Below, piece by piece: positions 23,900 through 37,212 of a stretch of DNA of 57,500 nt. Each line of letters starts with the position of its first letter. Position 1 is the first letter of the stretch. This stretch comes from Eimeria necatrix. Taxonomy: Eukaryota; Apicomplexa; Conoidasida; Eucoccidiorida; Eimeriidae. The stretch covers positions 1 to 57,500 of the forward strand of contig NW_013652012.1 in NCBI RefSeq assembly GCF_000499385.1. The letters run 5' to 3'. The position numbers and the translations under genes are program-made. Below the pieces are notes generated by a model that saw only the letters and a list, made by a program, of their open reading frames with translations, did no database searches and was not told the origin of the DNA.

Positions 23900-26800
23900 A
23901 TGGGGGGCCCCCACGGGGCCCAGGCGTCAACAGCGCCTGGAGCCAAACAGAGCCAACTGCCCATGAGTGATCCCCAGGTAAGCATAAGCAGTGCAGTATC
24001 AGCATGCACTGAGGCAGTTTTATGGGCCTTTTGTGGGCCCGTTGTTGACATAGTCAGTTCCAATGAGGGTTACTGGCCATCACCGGGGCTCTCAAGGCGT
24101 TATGATAGACTCAGAGAGGGCTAAGCTGCAGCTGCAAAACCGCGGCCACAAGCCTCGCCGAGGTTTCTCCGTTTTATTGCACAGCTTCCCCCAGCTTTCT
24201 ACATCGAGGGTTTAGGAATAACGAGTTAGTGCTGAAGCGTTGTGCTGCGCAGTCGCGTACGGCGAAGAGGTCACGTGGCACCATAAAACGGCAGAGGGCC
24301 TTAGAGCAGAAGGTGCAGGAGAGCGTTTCCGCTGTGAACTCGTTGCTCACAGAAACAGAAGGGTGAGACGTCCCGGTGCAGCAGCAGCAGCAGCAGCACG
24401 AGCGACAGCAGCAGCAGCTGGCGCAGCTACGCAGGCGCCCTATACTCTGCACCTTGAAACTTGTTCTTCGTTAGTGCATTTTTATGTATCTCTGCCCCTC
24501 TGAAAGCCTACGCCGTCTTTGTGGACTTGTCCGTTAGCCTCTGCTTTCTCTTGTCTCCTTATTTGTTGAATACAAACTCATATATTTGCTCATTTTCCCC
24601 TCTGCTGCCTTCAGCTTTCTTGAGGCCGAGGGATTAGAGAAGACGTATAAATTCACTCAGGCCGATATACTCGAAAATGTCAGCGAGGAAATAGGGAAGA
24701 AGGTAAGGCCAGGCGCTAGGCGCTAAACCCTAAACCCTAAACCCTGGATCCGACACTGTATTGTAGCTGTTGTGCGCAAGAGGTGCTGCAAACGTCAAAC
24801 AGCCCTTCCTTGTCTACCTTTTAAGATTGTGTTTTCGTCTAAGCCTTGTTTGTCTCTTCCTGCGACTATCTTTTTTGCCTTCCCTTGATTCTGCATTCGG
24901 CTGCGTCCTTGCACGGCAGGCCTTTCTGCTGCTCGAATGTTTTGCCGATTGTCAATATATCCTCCCTTTCTTCTTTTCTTTAATTAGGCTGCGAGCTAGC
25001 TGAGAGCCCAAGTTAGCTAGCCAGTGACCCCTTCGCTAGCTAGCTAGCTGGCCTGCGTGTCTTTCTGTGTAGGCGTTTCGCCTTGGCTTGTCTTTCGGCC
25101 CCTACTTCGTTGACTACACGCGCGGCGGCCGTCACCTTCTGCTGGGGGGCCAAAAAGGGAATTTGGGTGTTTTGGATTGCCATGAAATGAAAACGATCTG
25201 CGAAGTTAATGTCAGACAGTTAACCCACGACAGGACTCTGTTTCTTTCCGTCTTGTTGTCGCTGTTGCCTTAGGGTTCTCCTTTTCGTACTGCTTCCTCT
25301 CAGCTTCTGCATGCGTCTTTGGCTCTGCTTTTGCCTTTCTCTGCGGGTTTTTCTTTGTGTAGTTGTATTTCTCGTTTGTGTGGCCTTTCTGTCTTTGTTC
25401 ACTAGTCGCTGTGTCTTTTTCGCCCTTTGCGATTTCGTTTTCGTTTGGTTGCCGCTGTTCATTGCTCGTTTTATCTTTTCTAAATGTTTCGTTCCGCTCT
25501 TTCTATTCTTGTCACTCCCCATGGGCTCTGCTCTTTTGCGTATTACTTGTTCTTTTCGCGCTGTGCGTACTTCTCTTTTGCACATAGCTTCTTCGTGGCA
25601 TTCTCTTTTTGCTTGGTTTCTGCCTCTTTGTTGTCTTTCTTCTTCTACGTTATAGTTTTTCCTGCCACGTTCCTGTATTAGCTCTCCTTTTATTTGATCG
25701 CCGTTGCGTTTTACATCTAGCTCTCCTTTCTGAAAGTGCCCTCCAGCGTTTTAGCTGCATTGGCTTCTCCCTGTCCTTTTTCTAGGTGAAGGAAACCGTA
25801 CGGTCTGTCTGCTTTCTCCAGAATCACACACTCTGGGCCGCAGGTTAGCTTTCTGTCACACTTTTTCTCTTGCCTTCTCACTTGAATTTCTTCGCTGTTT
25901 TACACATTGTTTTGCGAACTTCGGCTTTTGCAGTATACTTTTCGTAATAGTCTTTCCTGTCTATGTCCTGTCGTTCTTGCGTAATGTGGAATGCTCACGG
26001 CCGTCTGTTTTGTAGTGCATATACAATATATATCTGCATGCAAGCATACGTTTGTCCTTAATTACACTTCTGGTTACTATTTAATCGTGGTAGGTGACCT
26101 CAGGAAGTTTCTCGCTTGTATGTATCACGAAGACGCGCTTACACGCGCCTTTATTTCAAAATGAAGCCATGGCTTAGGCTTGAGGATGGCTCGTGAAGTG
26201 TATACGGTTTAGGGTTCACGGACATGTTTGTGAAGTTCGGTGCTTGATGCGCAGCTCAGAAGAAGTACGTCTACATCTACGACAACCAGGGCATCGAAGT
26301 TCATTGCCTTAGAGACCTCATGGTAAGCTCTCTAAAACCGTTTGCGCAGGATAAAGTATCTAATCAACTGGTTAAATAGCAATTCAGATATTTGAGCAGC
26401 TTGAATATACCATGAATGGCATGCAGAGCCTTCTGCAAAGATGCATCGACAGACAACTTGCTTTGAACATAGCTCAACATCTGATCCGCTAGCTGTCTAG
26501 TCAGCTAACGAGCCCGCTAGCAGGGTAGATTGTGCGAGGTTAGTGTCCCGCTAAAAGATAGGGACTGGGTTCAACGAGGCTGCGGCAAGTAAAAATTAGT
26601 CACAGAGGAACGCGAGCACAAGCACACACACAGCTGCAGATGAGAGCCATATCCAGTCCCGGTGTCGGCAGCATTTGTATGCATGCGTTTCAGCTGACTT
26701 ATTCTTTATCATTTCTACCTTACCATTACCTCATGGTCTCCATAGGAGAATTCGGTGAACTAAAGTAAGACCTAATGAGGTCTTTAGGCGCATGCTGCAA

Positions 26801-29800
26801 GCGTGCGATCGCAAGCTCAGAACCCTGGGAGTGCATGCAAGCGCCTTCATACAGCATGTGCATGCATAAAGAAAGCTCTATGAGTGCAACTACGTAAATG
26901 TTAGTGAAGCGCAGCACTAGCATTCATTCGAGCTCACACAACTCAATAATGCATTTAACCGCATGCATGAGACTGCGTGTGGACAATTGCTGTCACGCGG
27001 TGGCGCCTTGTCCTTCAGTTATTACGACATATCGACGGGCCAAATTGCTGCAAAACACAGGACCAAGAGGGGGCCCTGCGGGGTGATGGCCCCAAATCCT
27101 ACGAACGCAGTGATGCATCTCGGACACACGAAAGGCACCGTCACTCTTTGGACACCAAACCTCGGCAAGGTGACTTCTCCAGTCCCTTAAGTCCAAATTT
27201 GCGAACCTTTGTCATAGGCTTTTGGTCGAAGCAAACAGGGGACTGGCACCTCAGGGAATGGGATTTATACACTGTGTCCAGGACGCGAGTGCTTTTTGAC
27301 TGCTTTACGTACCTCTTGAACCGTGAGCTTCGATTACTCTTTTGGGTTTAGGGTTCAGGGATGCAGGTTTCGGTGTGCTCTGCTTCAGCCGGCGGTGGAC
27401 ATGTTGTGCCACAAAGGAAAAGTCACTGCGCTTGCAGCGCAAGATCAATACATGGTTACTGCTGGTGAGTTTTGCCTAGGGAGTATGTTTTGGGGTTTAC
27501 GGTACACTATTTTGACGAGCTACAGCGACAGACTGTAGGGAGTCGAGTGGCTCATGATGGGCTCTGATGCCAGGGGGCGTATGTAGATAAACCGAATGCC
27601 AACTTTGTGCCTCCTACACTCTGTTTTGAGCTTTAAACCCAGTAAACGCTGCGTCCCCAGTATGGGTGGCTGAGGCCTATTTTGCAGCTGACATAAAACC
27701 CTCAACTGTGCAGGCGCAGTGCTTGCGTTTCATTGTATGGGATTCATGTACCGGGGTTGAGGATTTGTGTAACGCTTTTCCTGAATTGCGGAGTGTGGTA
27801 TCTTGGGTTATATTTTAGATTTTACGACTCGCATTCTGCAATTTGGGCTATATGTACAGGTGTGGACGGGAAGTGGAAACTGTGGGACCTGCGCAAATAC
27901 GAGGCCGTGCAGTCGTTTAATTATTTCGGTTCCCCGCCCTCGTGTGTTTCAATAAGCCAGACAGGGTTGGTAGGATTAGGCTTCGGATCACATGTGCAAA
28001 TATGGAAAGATGTATTAACTCAGCAAAGGGCTACATTGTACTTGACGCACGAAATGCCAGGGGAGGTGAGATAAGAAGAGATGCATCAAAGACAGGAGCG
28101 TAGAAGCAGCCCAACATATATAAAAGGGCAAAACGTAGAGAGGCAGAGATGGAGTGCTACTTAGGCTAAAGCGGAGGCAGAAAAAAAATGCTTAAATGAC
28201 ACGGACGTAGTGATGACAAGAGAGGTGGCGACCCTAAGGGCAAGACATAGACGAAGGGAACAAGACAATCAAAACGGAGGCAGAGAAACAGCGCTTAGAT
28301 AGGAGGACGTGAATACGGCCTAGAAGCTGGTGCACAGATAAAATGACACCACGGAGGTAGCCGAACGAGTGTATTCAAACTCACCAACACGAAAAACACA
28401 TTCAAACGTACAAGACAAAAGCAGAAGCATATGCAGGATTTAATTTCACACAATTTCACTGAGTAGCCCTTCTGTTTGCAATTGTCACTCTTCAGAGTCG
28501 ATTGTTTTTCGTTGCTCTAGTTGGAATAATCCGTTCACCATCTGTTTTCCTGTTATTCCTTGGATAGCGAGAAAGTTCACACACAAAGCCCACATAATGT
28601 CTGTGCATTTGAATGTATTTTTAAGCGCTTTTGTGCTGTGCGTCTGCAGCAAGTGAGCTGCCTTGCCTTCAGACCCTTCGAAGACGTCTGCGCCTACGGG
28701 TCCACAGGTGCAGTAGGAACCCTGCTCGTGCCTGGTGCCGGCTTGGCCAACTACGACTCAAGAGACGCAAATCCTTACGAAACCAAGAAGGTAGGGTGTA
28801 CTTTTGTGCGGTTCTCCAGCATTGAATAGAGTTAGCTCCAGTTGCGCTTTATAAGGATTTACTTTAGTGGTTTAGCTAAAGGTCACATGCAGATAAAATG
28901 CGTGTAGAAATTCTCCCACTATATGAACAGGCAACACAGGCCATCTCCTGCTTGCTGTGGTTTCGCTGTTGCTAACTTTGTCGGTCTGTCTGCTGGCTTC
29001 TCTGTTGCTGTTGCTGCTGCAGCAAAGGCAGGAACGTGAGATCCACTCTTTGCTGGAAAAGATACCTGCGGATATGATTTCGCTGGACACAACGCCGATA
29101 GGGACATACGACAAGAAACGCAAGGCTGCCCCAGTGCTGCCGCCCGAACCCAATAAAGGTACACAGGCGCTTCATAGCTGGGGCAGATCTCGAACGAAAA
29201 GCCACTTAGCATCCACCTGCATTCGCGTAGATGTTTTCTATTCCATTGATACAGACGTTATGCTGGCATTTGCGTCTACATGGCCCATAAAGTTTCTCAA
29301 CAGGGTGTGTTGTTGCGAGGAAGCAGGCTTGCCTGAAAATAAATGCGCTGCGCCAGTAAAAGCACGGTTGTTTGTTCTTGTGTAGACGCTAAGAAACCAA
29401 AGAAACAGAAAAAGAAGCAGAGAGGAAGGGACGCAGCTGAGAAGAGAAGCCGGGTATGTGCCTGTGCCGCTCTTTTCTCAACAGCTTGTACTGGACACCG
29501 GATCAACTTCATCCTACTATTATTCATCGCCTCCATTGTTCCCTCTTCTTTGTATGCGTTATTTTTCGTCTCTCTTTTCCGTCTGCTTTTATGGGATGTG
29601 TCTCTTGCATATGCTCCTCGTCCTTTCTTTTGCCTCATTTTTTCGTATTCTGTGTCTCGTTCCACATTGTCTGTTTCTTCCCCCCTCCTTCTATGTCACT
29701 CCGATGCCCTTTTGACTGCCTCTGTCACTTTCTTTCTTTAAGTCTATTTGTGCCTGTTTTGTCTACATTTGTCTCCCTCCTTCTCCTGATTTTATCTTCG

Positions 29801-29878
29801 TTAAGTGGTCTCTTCCTTTTAAACTTTTATCGTTTGGCAAAAAGTGCGTGGAAGCAGCAAATGAAGAAAGGAAGTTAA
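23900..29878 (+). CDS. UTP7: UTP7/WDR46, small-subunit processome WD-repeat protein (14 exons, 469 aa)
   Basis: UTP7 (human WDR46) is a nucleolar component of the U3 small-subunit processome that matures 18S rRNA. Exons: 23900-23977 (tentative), 24253-24362, 24615-24702, 25073-25210, 25786-25843, 26255-26322, 26694-26764, 27019-27169, 27389-27464, 27860-28065, 28650-28790, 29023-29158, 29386-29453, 29858-29878; total 1410 nt, phases consistent. Family landmarks: GFLEAEGLEKTYKFTQADI, GPYFVDYTRGGRHLLLGGQKG, AAQKKYVYIYDNQG, STGQIAAKHRTKRGPC, WKLWDLRKYEAV, then the BING4 C-terminal domain with FRPFEDVCAYG, LLVPGAGLANYDS and NPYETKKQRQEREIHSLL. The C-terminus is a lysine-rich tail. Introns are long, T-rich and contain a telomere-like tract and CTAG-rich patches. 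The first exon (ATG 23900, or 23963) rests only on a GTAAGC donor and phase. Confidence 0.92.
24723..24745 (+). repeat. Interstitial telomere-like tract (AAACCCT)n
   Basis: About three copies of AAACCCT lie just inside the donor side of the third UTP7 intron (24703-25072). This is the plant/coccidian-type telomere heptamer. In this gene the sense strand carries the C-rich form. Confidence 0.9.
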
Positions 29879-31307
29879 CGAATTTGTGTCGGGTCAATCC
29901 GCTCGCTTACTTCTGTACAGAAAAACGAACGCGAGCACCTCATACACAGAAGGCAGCAAACAGCTCTGCGGCTTTCAGCGGCAAGAAACAACAAGAATGA
30001 CAAGAGCGAGAAAAGGAAGGAAACAATTACAGGGGCCCTTGCTCGGTAAGGGACCATTCACTATCTCAATTCTTTTCTGCTGTGCTTATTTTATCTTGTT
30101 TCGTTGCGTGCCCCTGTTTCCTTTTGCGTTTCCCTCTTGCAGATTCATGTACTCCTGTGCTTCTCTTCTTCTTCTCTGTCTTTTTCTTTTTTATTCCACT
30201 TTATAAGTGCACTCGTTTCGAAGCACAGCTGTTATCAGAGTGACAAAAGCAAGGTGGTGATTTCTTGTATTCTCTGTTCTCCGTTTTTTGCGCGCTTTTC
30301 TCATATTTCTCCCCATTTTATGGCATTGTATCGCCGTGGAATTGTTTCTTCGTGAATTATTTTGTTTGATTTTTCCTGCTTCGTTTGCCGGCTTTCAGTT
30401 TTGTCAAGAAATGAATTCACTGCGACTCCAATCGGGAGTCCTCGCGACATCCCCTTACGCAGAAGCGCACCTGCTCCTCCACAGGTCTTGCAACAGAAGC
30501 AGGTAGAAACGCGATTGCCTTGGTGGCTAGGTAGCACTTGGCTACCGCTGTGTAACATCGCTCGATGGCTAGACGTATCGGTGACTAGCATGCTGGCTAG
30601 CCAGACCTTCTTGGTGGCCAGCGGAAGTTTCTGTCCCATACAGTGGCTGCTTTATTTTGGTAGCTAGCTGCGTAGCTGGCTAGGTGGCAGCCTAGCAGCA
30701 AATTCACGGGGCACAGCTGCCAGTCGCAAGACAATTGAGCCGTCGGTGCGGGTAACCTGCCCGCCAGTGCAGGCAACGCAGCTGCGTGAGGAAGAGATGG
30801 GAGAGGAACCCCGCAAGTGAATACGCAGAAAACGGTCTTGTCTGCAATAATTTGTTCCATTGTCTTCTAGGAGTGTCTCTCTGCTTGTCTACACATCGCG
30901 TTACTGCTGGTCGCCAGATCATGTTGCTTGGATGGCCATATTCGTATTCTAATGGAACAGGCAACCCCTAAGCAACTAGTTAGCTAGCCAACACCTTGTC
31001 TGTACAGCTACCCAGTACTCGGCACCCAGTTCGCTCGTTCCTAGTGCGGCTTGATTGTACTAAAGGAAAAAATCAAATGGAGCTAACAGAGGCCGCTATT
31101 TAAAATAAGAACAATTAAAAAGGGATGAGATTGTCCGCCACAACGGCAACACTCAAGGTGCCCCGGAAGGCGAAGAGGAATGGAACTTCAAATATCCAGG
31201 TAGGTAGATGGCTGACGATTTTTTCAGCCAACTAACTAGTTCAGTAGCCAGCTGGCTAGTTCGCTAGCTTGATAGTTTATTAATCAGTCCGCTAGCTGAC
31301 TAGCTAG
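29879..31307. other. Convergent intergenic region with CTAG-rich patches
   Basis: It lies between the 3' ends of UTP7 (plus) and the channel gene (minus). 29.9-30.4 kb contains further exon-like lysine-rich sequence (around 29918-30005) that could be an alternative UTP7 tail. From about 30.5 to 31.3 kb, CTAG and GCTAGC tetramers recur at high density in degenerate form. No gene is recognised. Confidence 0.5.
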
Positions 31308-34300
31308 CTAGGAGTCGAAGAAAGGGCTCGACTGGTCGCTATCGGTCCCTGCGGGGCTTGGGGACTGCTCGCTAAGCGCCGCTCCCCCAAATGGCAGCAC
31401 GAGCGGGGACTGCTGCAGCGGCATCCTGAGGGACTGCTGCTGCCTCTTTTTTTGCTGCCGCTGCTGCTTCTGCTCCTCAACAGCTGAGGCTGCTCTCTTG
31501 GAAGGCGTCGACGAAACCTGCCAATAAAACCCAACGAAGACGGAGCAACCGCCACTGTACTCATGAATGCCCACCTTAATCCTGAACTGCAAAGAGTAAA
31601 TCCTAACGTTGCAATATACTCACCTGCTCGTAGGCCTCCAAGACGAGGGCCACGAGGAGGTTCAGAAGAATAGTGTCCGTCAGAATATAAAACGACACAA
31701 AGTATAAACTGCACTTCAGCACCGATGTGTGTTTCACTAAGGCCTGCATACACGAAGCGTCAATCCGAAACTCCAACGGGCATACGTTGTGCCACTCGTA
31801 TAGCTGACTATGGCAGAGAAGATCATATCGCCTGGGGTATGCTCCTTGCGCTGCAGATATGGCCGCAGTTGCAGCAGCTCCTGCAACTGCGCTGGCTGCC
31901 CTTGTTCACTTTACCTTAAGGGAGTCGTCCCAGCCATTAACAGTCAAAAGAAATAGGGTCACTAAGGAGGAGAACAGGTCATTGAAATTCAATAACCCCA
32001 AGTCCATGGGGTCACCCTCAGCCTCGGGTCCTGTGGCGTTCCCTGCTTGCCCCCCTTGCAGCTCGCATTCTATGAGACCTCTAAAAAGCTCCATGCCAAC
32101 CGTGGCGTAAGCGTAGAACAACAGCAGCAAAACCTGAACAACGGTCTTCAAGCGCCGTACCGCCCGCAGCAAACGCGTCACCTGCGCACACGTCTCGACA
32201 CTTGCAGTACTACCCTGCACGCCCACTGCAGCTCTCTTTTGCAGCTGCTGTTGAAGCCCCCACCCCCAGCAAAGGCAGCTGCGAAAGCAACAACAACTGC
32301 AGAGGCAGCAGCAGCAGCAACCGTATCCGTGGCGAAACTGCAGCAGAAGAAGCAGCAGCAGCAGCGAAAGGAAGAATGCACAGTATTCTGTATATGGCAT
32401 GGTAACCAGAATTACCACTAATGGGGCCCACACCATCAGCATCACCAGCTGCAACGGCATCAACAGCGGTAGCAACGGCGTCTGACCATATTTTTGAGAG
32501 GCTGAATCCTAAAGCCTATGCGGAGCCCTCTAAGGACTCTGGCGAAAGCAACGCCGCGCGATAGGTCGTCGACGAGACCCTCGGAAGCGTCCGAAGACAG
32601 AGAGGGCGCAGCTCCAGCTAGCAAGCATGCAAGCTCCACCAGCAGGTGTACAGATACCCCACACAGGTCAAATCTACGGCGCATTCATCAAACAATGCAA
32701 TATTTAAAAGAACACTTCATGAGAGAGTGCAGCGGAGATCAGTGCGGCCGTGGCGAAATCGTCGTACCCGCACATGGGCATGTAAGTGCACACTCATGCG
32801 TGGAAGTGCAGGCGTCTTCATAAGACATGTATATATATATAATGTATATTTTCACGCAGGCATGCATACTTAAACGCCTACTTCATCATGCTAGTATGTG
32901 CGAAGACAGACACATATGAAAAAATTCATATATTAAGCATCCAAACCGTACAGCAAACCGTACAGCTTCTAGTCTGGTGCACCTCCACAGCCACGCTCAA
33001 GAAGCTGCTAGCCGCTTCTGCATGCAGTGCTGTGACACTTGCTCCAACAAGGCAAAACGACCAGAAACAGCAGCTGGAGCCCCAGTGGTCGCCTGCAACC
33101 TAAGGTCTCACTTGGCAACTGTGCTGAGGCGCCAGGGGCCCCTGTGTCTAAGTTCTATGGCCAGGAGTGTTCCCGCAGAAACAATGTAAATGGCACTTAG
33201 CAGCAGCTGCAGCCAGTAGCTCCGAGCATGGCAGAGGAAACAGGAAGTCGGCATCCCATCGGCAGCCTCCTCCACAAGTGGCTCTCCTGTGAGGGTCGAG
33301 GCTGTCAGTATAAACTTTCGGGTCTGTTCAGCATAGAAGTACAGTGCAAAAGACTATAGGCATAACGAACAACGGACAAAGTAATCGGACAATACTGAAA
33401 AATACAAACAGGGAAAGATTGTAGCTCCTCTATCTCCGTCGTGCCTGTATTTTTCTGAGCCTCATCGTCTCTTTTCTGCCTATCGCGTCAAGTATTGTTG
33501 TGTCTCATCACTACCTCTCCTCCTCTCTTTTCCTCTATTTCAGTCTTCGTGTGTTTGTTTCCGTGTCTGTGTCTGTCCGCAGTGTGTCTGTCTTTTTGCA
33601 TGCCTGCCCGACACTTGGGTGCTTGAACATGTTTCCTTATATGCTTATTCATTTATTTTTGTATTATATGCCTTACTTGCAGAAATGTAACAACCATAGA
33701 AACAGCAACAGCAACGTCGGCAGCCAAATTGAGAACTGACAGAGAGGCCCCGGGCGACCGCCGCTTAGCGAACGCGTTTGCTGCTGCCGCAGCTTTCTCT
33801 TTTTCTGCAGTAGGCAGCAAGAATACATAGGAGACAAAGTGAATGCAGCAACTGGAAAAGGGCATGATGACAAAGAAAGAGTCATGTGAGTAAAGCAACA
33901 CGCACGGTGGAAAAAGCAAGGGAAATCAAGCCGATGGAGTACACTGGAACAGCCGCTGGAAGCCGCCAATAAAAAGAAAAGAGACACAACAATGAACTAG
34001 AGGGATCTAAACCCTAAAGCTTCTCGTATTCTTAAAGCCCCACCTAGAGCGCAAAGCGCAGCTGGTAGCCTTGCAAATTCCGCAGCGGAGATCTCCTCTG
34101 TTATTGTTGCTGCTGCAGTGGGCCCCTCTGTGCCTGCTGCCGATTCTTGCAGCCACTGGAACGTGAAATGAGCCTCTGTCAGCACCTGGCGGTGGCGACG
34201 AACCCAGGCTGGGGACTTCGAGTCTGGAATCCGTATTCCCCAAGCCCTCAGCAGTGCGTCAGTCTGCTGCTGCTCTTCCTGAGCTGCTGCTGCCGCTGCT

Positions 34301-36417
34301 GTTGACGCTGCAGATGCCGACAGCGGAGACACTTGAAGCAGCAAACGCGAAGCCTCGCTGCTGGCGTCGTAATCCGATCCCCAGTCCTGGATACGACTCA
34401 GACCCGATCCCGATCCCGATCCCCAGTGTGGTATCCAATCTGCTTCTTCCCTGCCTTTGGGGCTGACAAGTGCAGCTGTACCAAGCCGCCTTTGCTCAAT
34501 GCTGAAGCCGGCGACCTGTTCTTGTTGCTGCTGCTGCTGCAGCAACTGCTGCTGCTGCTGCAACAACAGGAGCATCTGAGTCTCCTCCCGCGTCAAGGGC
34601 AAGAAAGAAACTGCGGGCAGGGCCGATAGGGCCCCATAAAAGCAACGCCACTCGCGGGGGCCCACACGGCCGCCGCCAGCGTCTTGAAGGAGAGAAAAAG
34701 CAGCAAGAAGGTAGCGAACTCGCAAAGCGGAGAGTTCGGACTGGTCCTGAGGTGTACGTACACCACAATGTGCACAGCCAAGATAACTATGCAGCGCGCA
34801 AAACAGAATCTAAAGCTATATATAGGCAGAAAGGACCAGAAACACTAAGACATAGGAGGACAGCTATACAGGAGGGCAGAAAGTCACAAATGAAGAAGAG
34901 CGTAAGGGAGAACAGCAGAGAGGCAATGCACCGGCAAACTCAGACACGGAGGAGAAAAGAGAGAGGCGGTAAGGGAGACAGAAGACGAAAAACAGACCGC
35001 AGCAGCTTGATTTTATGCAGCTGCAGGAGCCACCGCAGCAGCGACAGCATGAGCTGCGGCAGCTGCAGCTGCTGCTACAGCGGCAGCAGCAACGCACAGA
35101 AGAACGGACAGATAAGAAAGTTCAAAACAGAAAGAGGCAATCATATTAAAGGAAAGCAGAGTGAAACAAAGACACAAACAGAAGTTCAAGAAAGAGACAG
35201 AAGCAAGAACACGGGAAAGCAAAGGGCAATAAGGACACTAGATAAAAATGGCCAACACAGGCACTGCAGGCGCACTGGTGTGCAGGGCTGGCAAAAAGAG
35301 AAAGCAACAGGATGCCAAACGCAAGCAAACAGAAAAGAAGCACAGAGAGGCTAATAAAACCAGCTAACCTTCTCTTCTTGTCTTCTAAAGGCGGAAAAAA
35401 AGGCAGCAGCGAAGAGACCCAGTAACAGAGCCGTTATCAGATAGAACGCCACTACAAACAGCACGGCCGCCTCATGCACTGTATAGCCGCATAATAAGAC
35501 CTGAGACGACCCGCAGACGCATACGCTGCTGCAGCTGCTGCTGCTGTTTTCTTTGCTGCTGCTGCTGGTGAGAACGTTGCTGCTCAGATTCAGGGACTCT
35601 GGCGAATGCTGTGTGGGAATGAAGGTAACGGATAATACTTTTTTACAAACAGGCAGCAACGATCACGGCACTACAGAAGACAGACAAAAGAAGAGAAACG
35701 GCAGAGGTGACAGAAACCGACAAAAAGAGTTAGCCAGACAAGCAGCGGAAAGAACCAAACAAAGTCACACCGCCGGAAAAGAAAAAGGGAAGAGTTTGGT
35801 AGGCTGAAAGGCGCAGAGGAAAAGACGGAGAGCAAGGCCCGCAGAACTGATATGGACCCAAGGAGGTCCCCACACACACAAAAGGAAAAGGTCACCCCAA
35901 ACAAAAACAAAAACTGGGGCAGCGACGAAGCAAAAACGGGAAAGAAAGTCAAAGAAAGGTAAAATATGAAACACAAATAGGCAAAAAAAGACAAAAGTGA
36001 CAAAAAAAGAGTCCCAGCTAGTGACCGCCTGGGCGGAAACTGCCTCACTGTAGAGACCAACAACAGCAGCGAGTCATGCCTCCAAAAAAGAAAAAGAAAA
36101 CAGGAACAAGACGAAGCGATAGACAGCGGGCAGTAGAGAGTGAGCAGCAAAGATCCAAGAGCCGCAACGCCGCAGCCAGAGGCAAATGGCAAAGAGCCAG
36201 AAGTAAAGAAAGAAAAAGAAAAAGAAAAAAATGGCCCCAGACTGACCTGCGGCAGCCGCACAGTGGTGACCACCAGCAGCAAAGAAACGCAGCCTCTTTG
36301 AAAGTTGTGAAACTGCTCGTGGCCATTTGTGCCTGCAAAAAGAATTACCCCCAGCCAGTCGAAGAGGGCCACCGAGAGAAACAAAGCCAGCACTATGCTC
36401 CAAACCTGCGCGGCACG

Positions 36418-36455
<38 letters not shown>

Positions 36456-37174
36456 AATCTGAGAGCCACAAACAGTAAAGAAGACACAAAAGGCTCACAG
36501 GGTCAGCACAAAGGCCCCGCGTCAAAAGCAAAAGAAACCCAGCGCGAGTAGCAGAAGCAGCAGCAGCAGCAGCAACTGTTGCTGCTGCTGCAGCAACAGC
36601 AGCAGCAACGCAGGAACAGCACGAACAGCTGAGGAAACGTCTTAATGGAAAAGGCGAATTAAGAGAGCTCAAGACACAGGCGCAGAGAGCGTGACCAGAG
36701 CGGCTGCAGCAGCAGCAAGTTCAGCAGCAGCACGAGCAGCAGGAACCTTCTATGAGCAGCAGCAGCAGCAGCACGAGCAGCAGCAACGCAGAAACAACAG
36801 CAGACCTGAGGAAGCGTCTTGACGATTTTGAGCAGCAGCCTACGGACTGAGTGCTGCAGCCCAAGCAGCAGAAAAGGGCGCGCGAGGCGTGTGGCTCTCC
36901 AGGCCCCGCCAGCAGCAGCAGCAGCTGCTGCTGCTGCTGCTGGGGTATCCCCGAACAGCAGCAGGGCGTAGTCTGCTGCTGACACCACGCAGCAAGCCAG
37001 TGCTGCAGCAGGAACAGCAGCAGACCGCGAGCAGCCACGAGTCACTGCAGCAAGAAGGGAACAGTAGCCCAAGAAGAAGACACAAAGCAGCGAAATAAAC
37101 CACAGAGCCTTCCACCCGCCAGCAGCTGACAAAGGAGAGAGCCACTTCACGAATGCCCAGTAGCGCTGGCTGAA

Positions 37175-37212
<38 letters not shown>

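Noticed and set aside
24378..24440. Poly-Gln coding run in UTP7
   Set aside because: The CAG tract lies after the GG/GTGAGA donor, and the next exon restores TETEG/FLEAEG, which matches the family. The tract is therefore intronic.
25311..25655. Plus-strand Phe/Leu/Cys-rich frame of 114 residues that looks like a membrane protein
   Set aside because: It is the T-rich interior of a UTP7 intron, whose flanking exons join in phase (EVN/VKETVRS). Pyrimidine-rich introns translate as hydrophobic frames.
29456..29878. Plus-strand Phe/Ser-rich frame of 140 residues as a gene
   Set aside because: It is the last UTP7 intron plus the final short exon; only the last seven codons (QMKKGS and stop) are taken as coding.
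36076..36462. Lys-rich plus-strand frame of 128 residues
   Set aside because: It is antisense to intron and exon 2 of the channel gene (S5 and pore helix). The purine-rich composition alone explains the Lys/Arg content.
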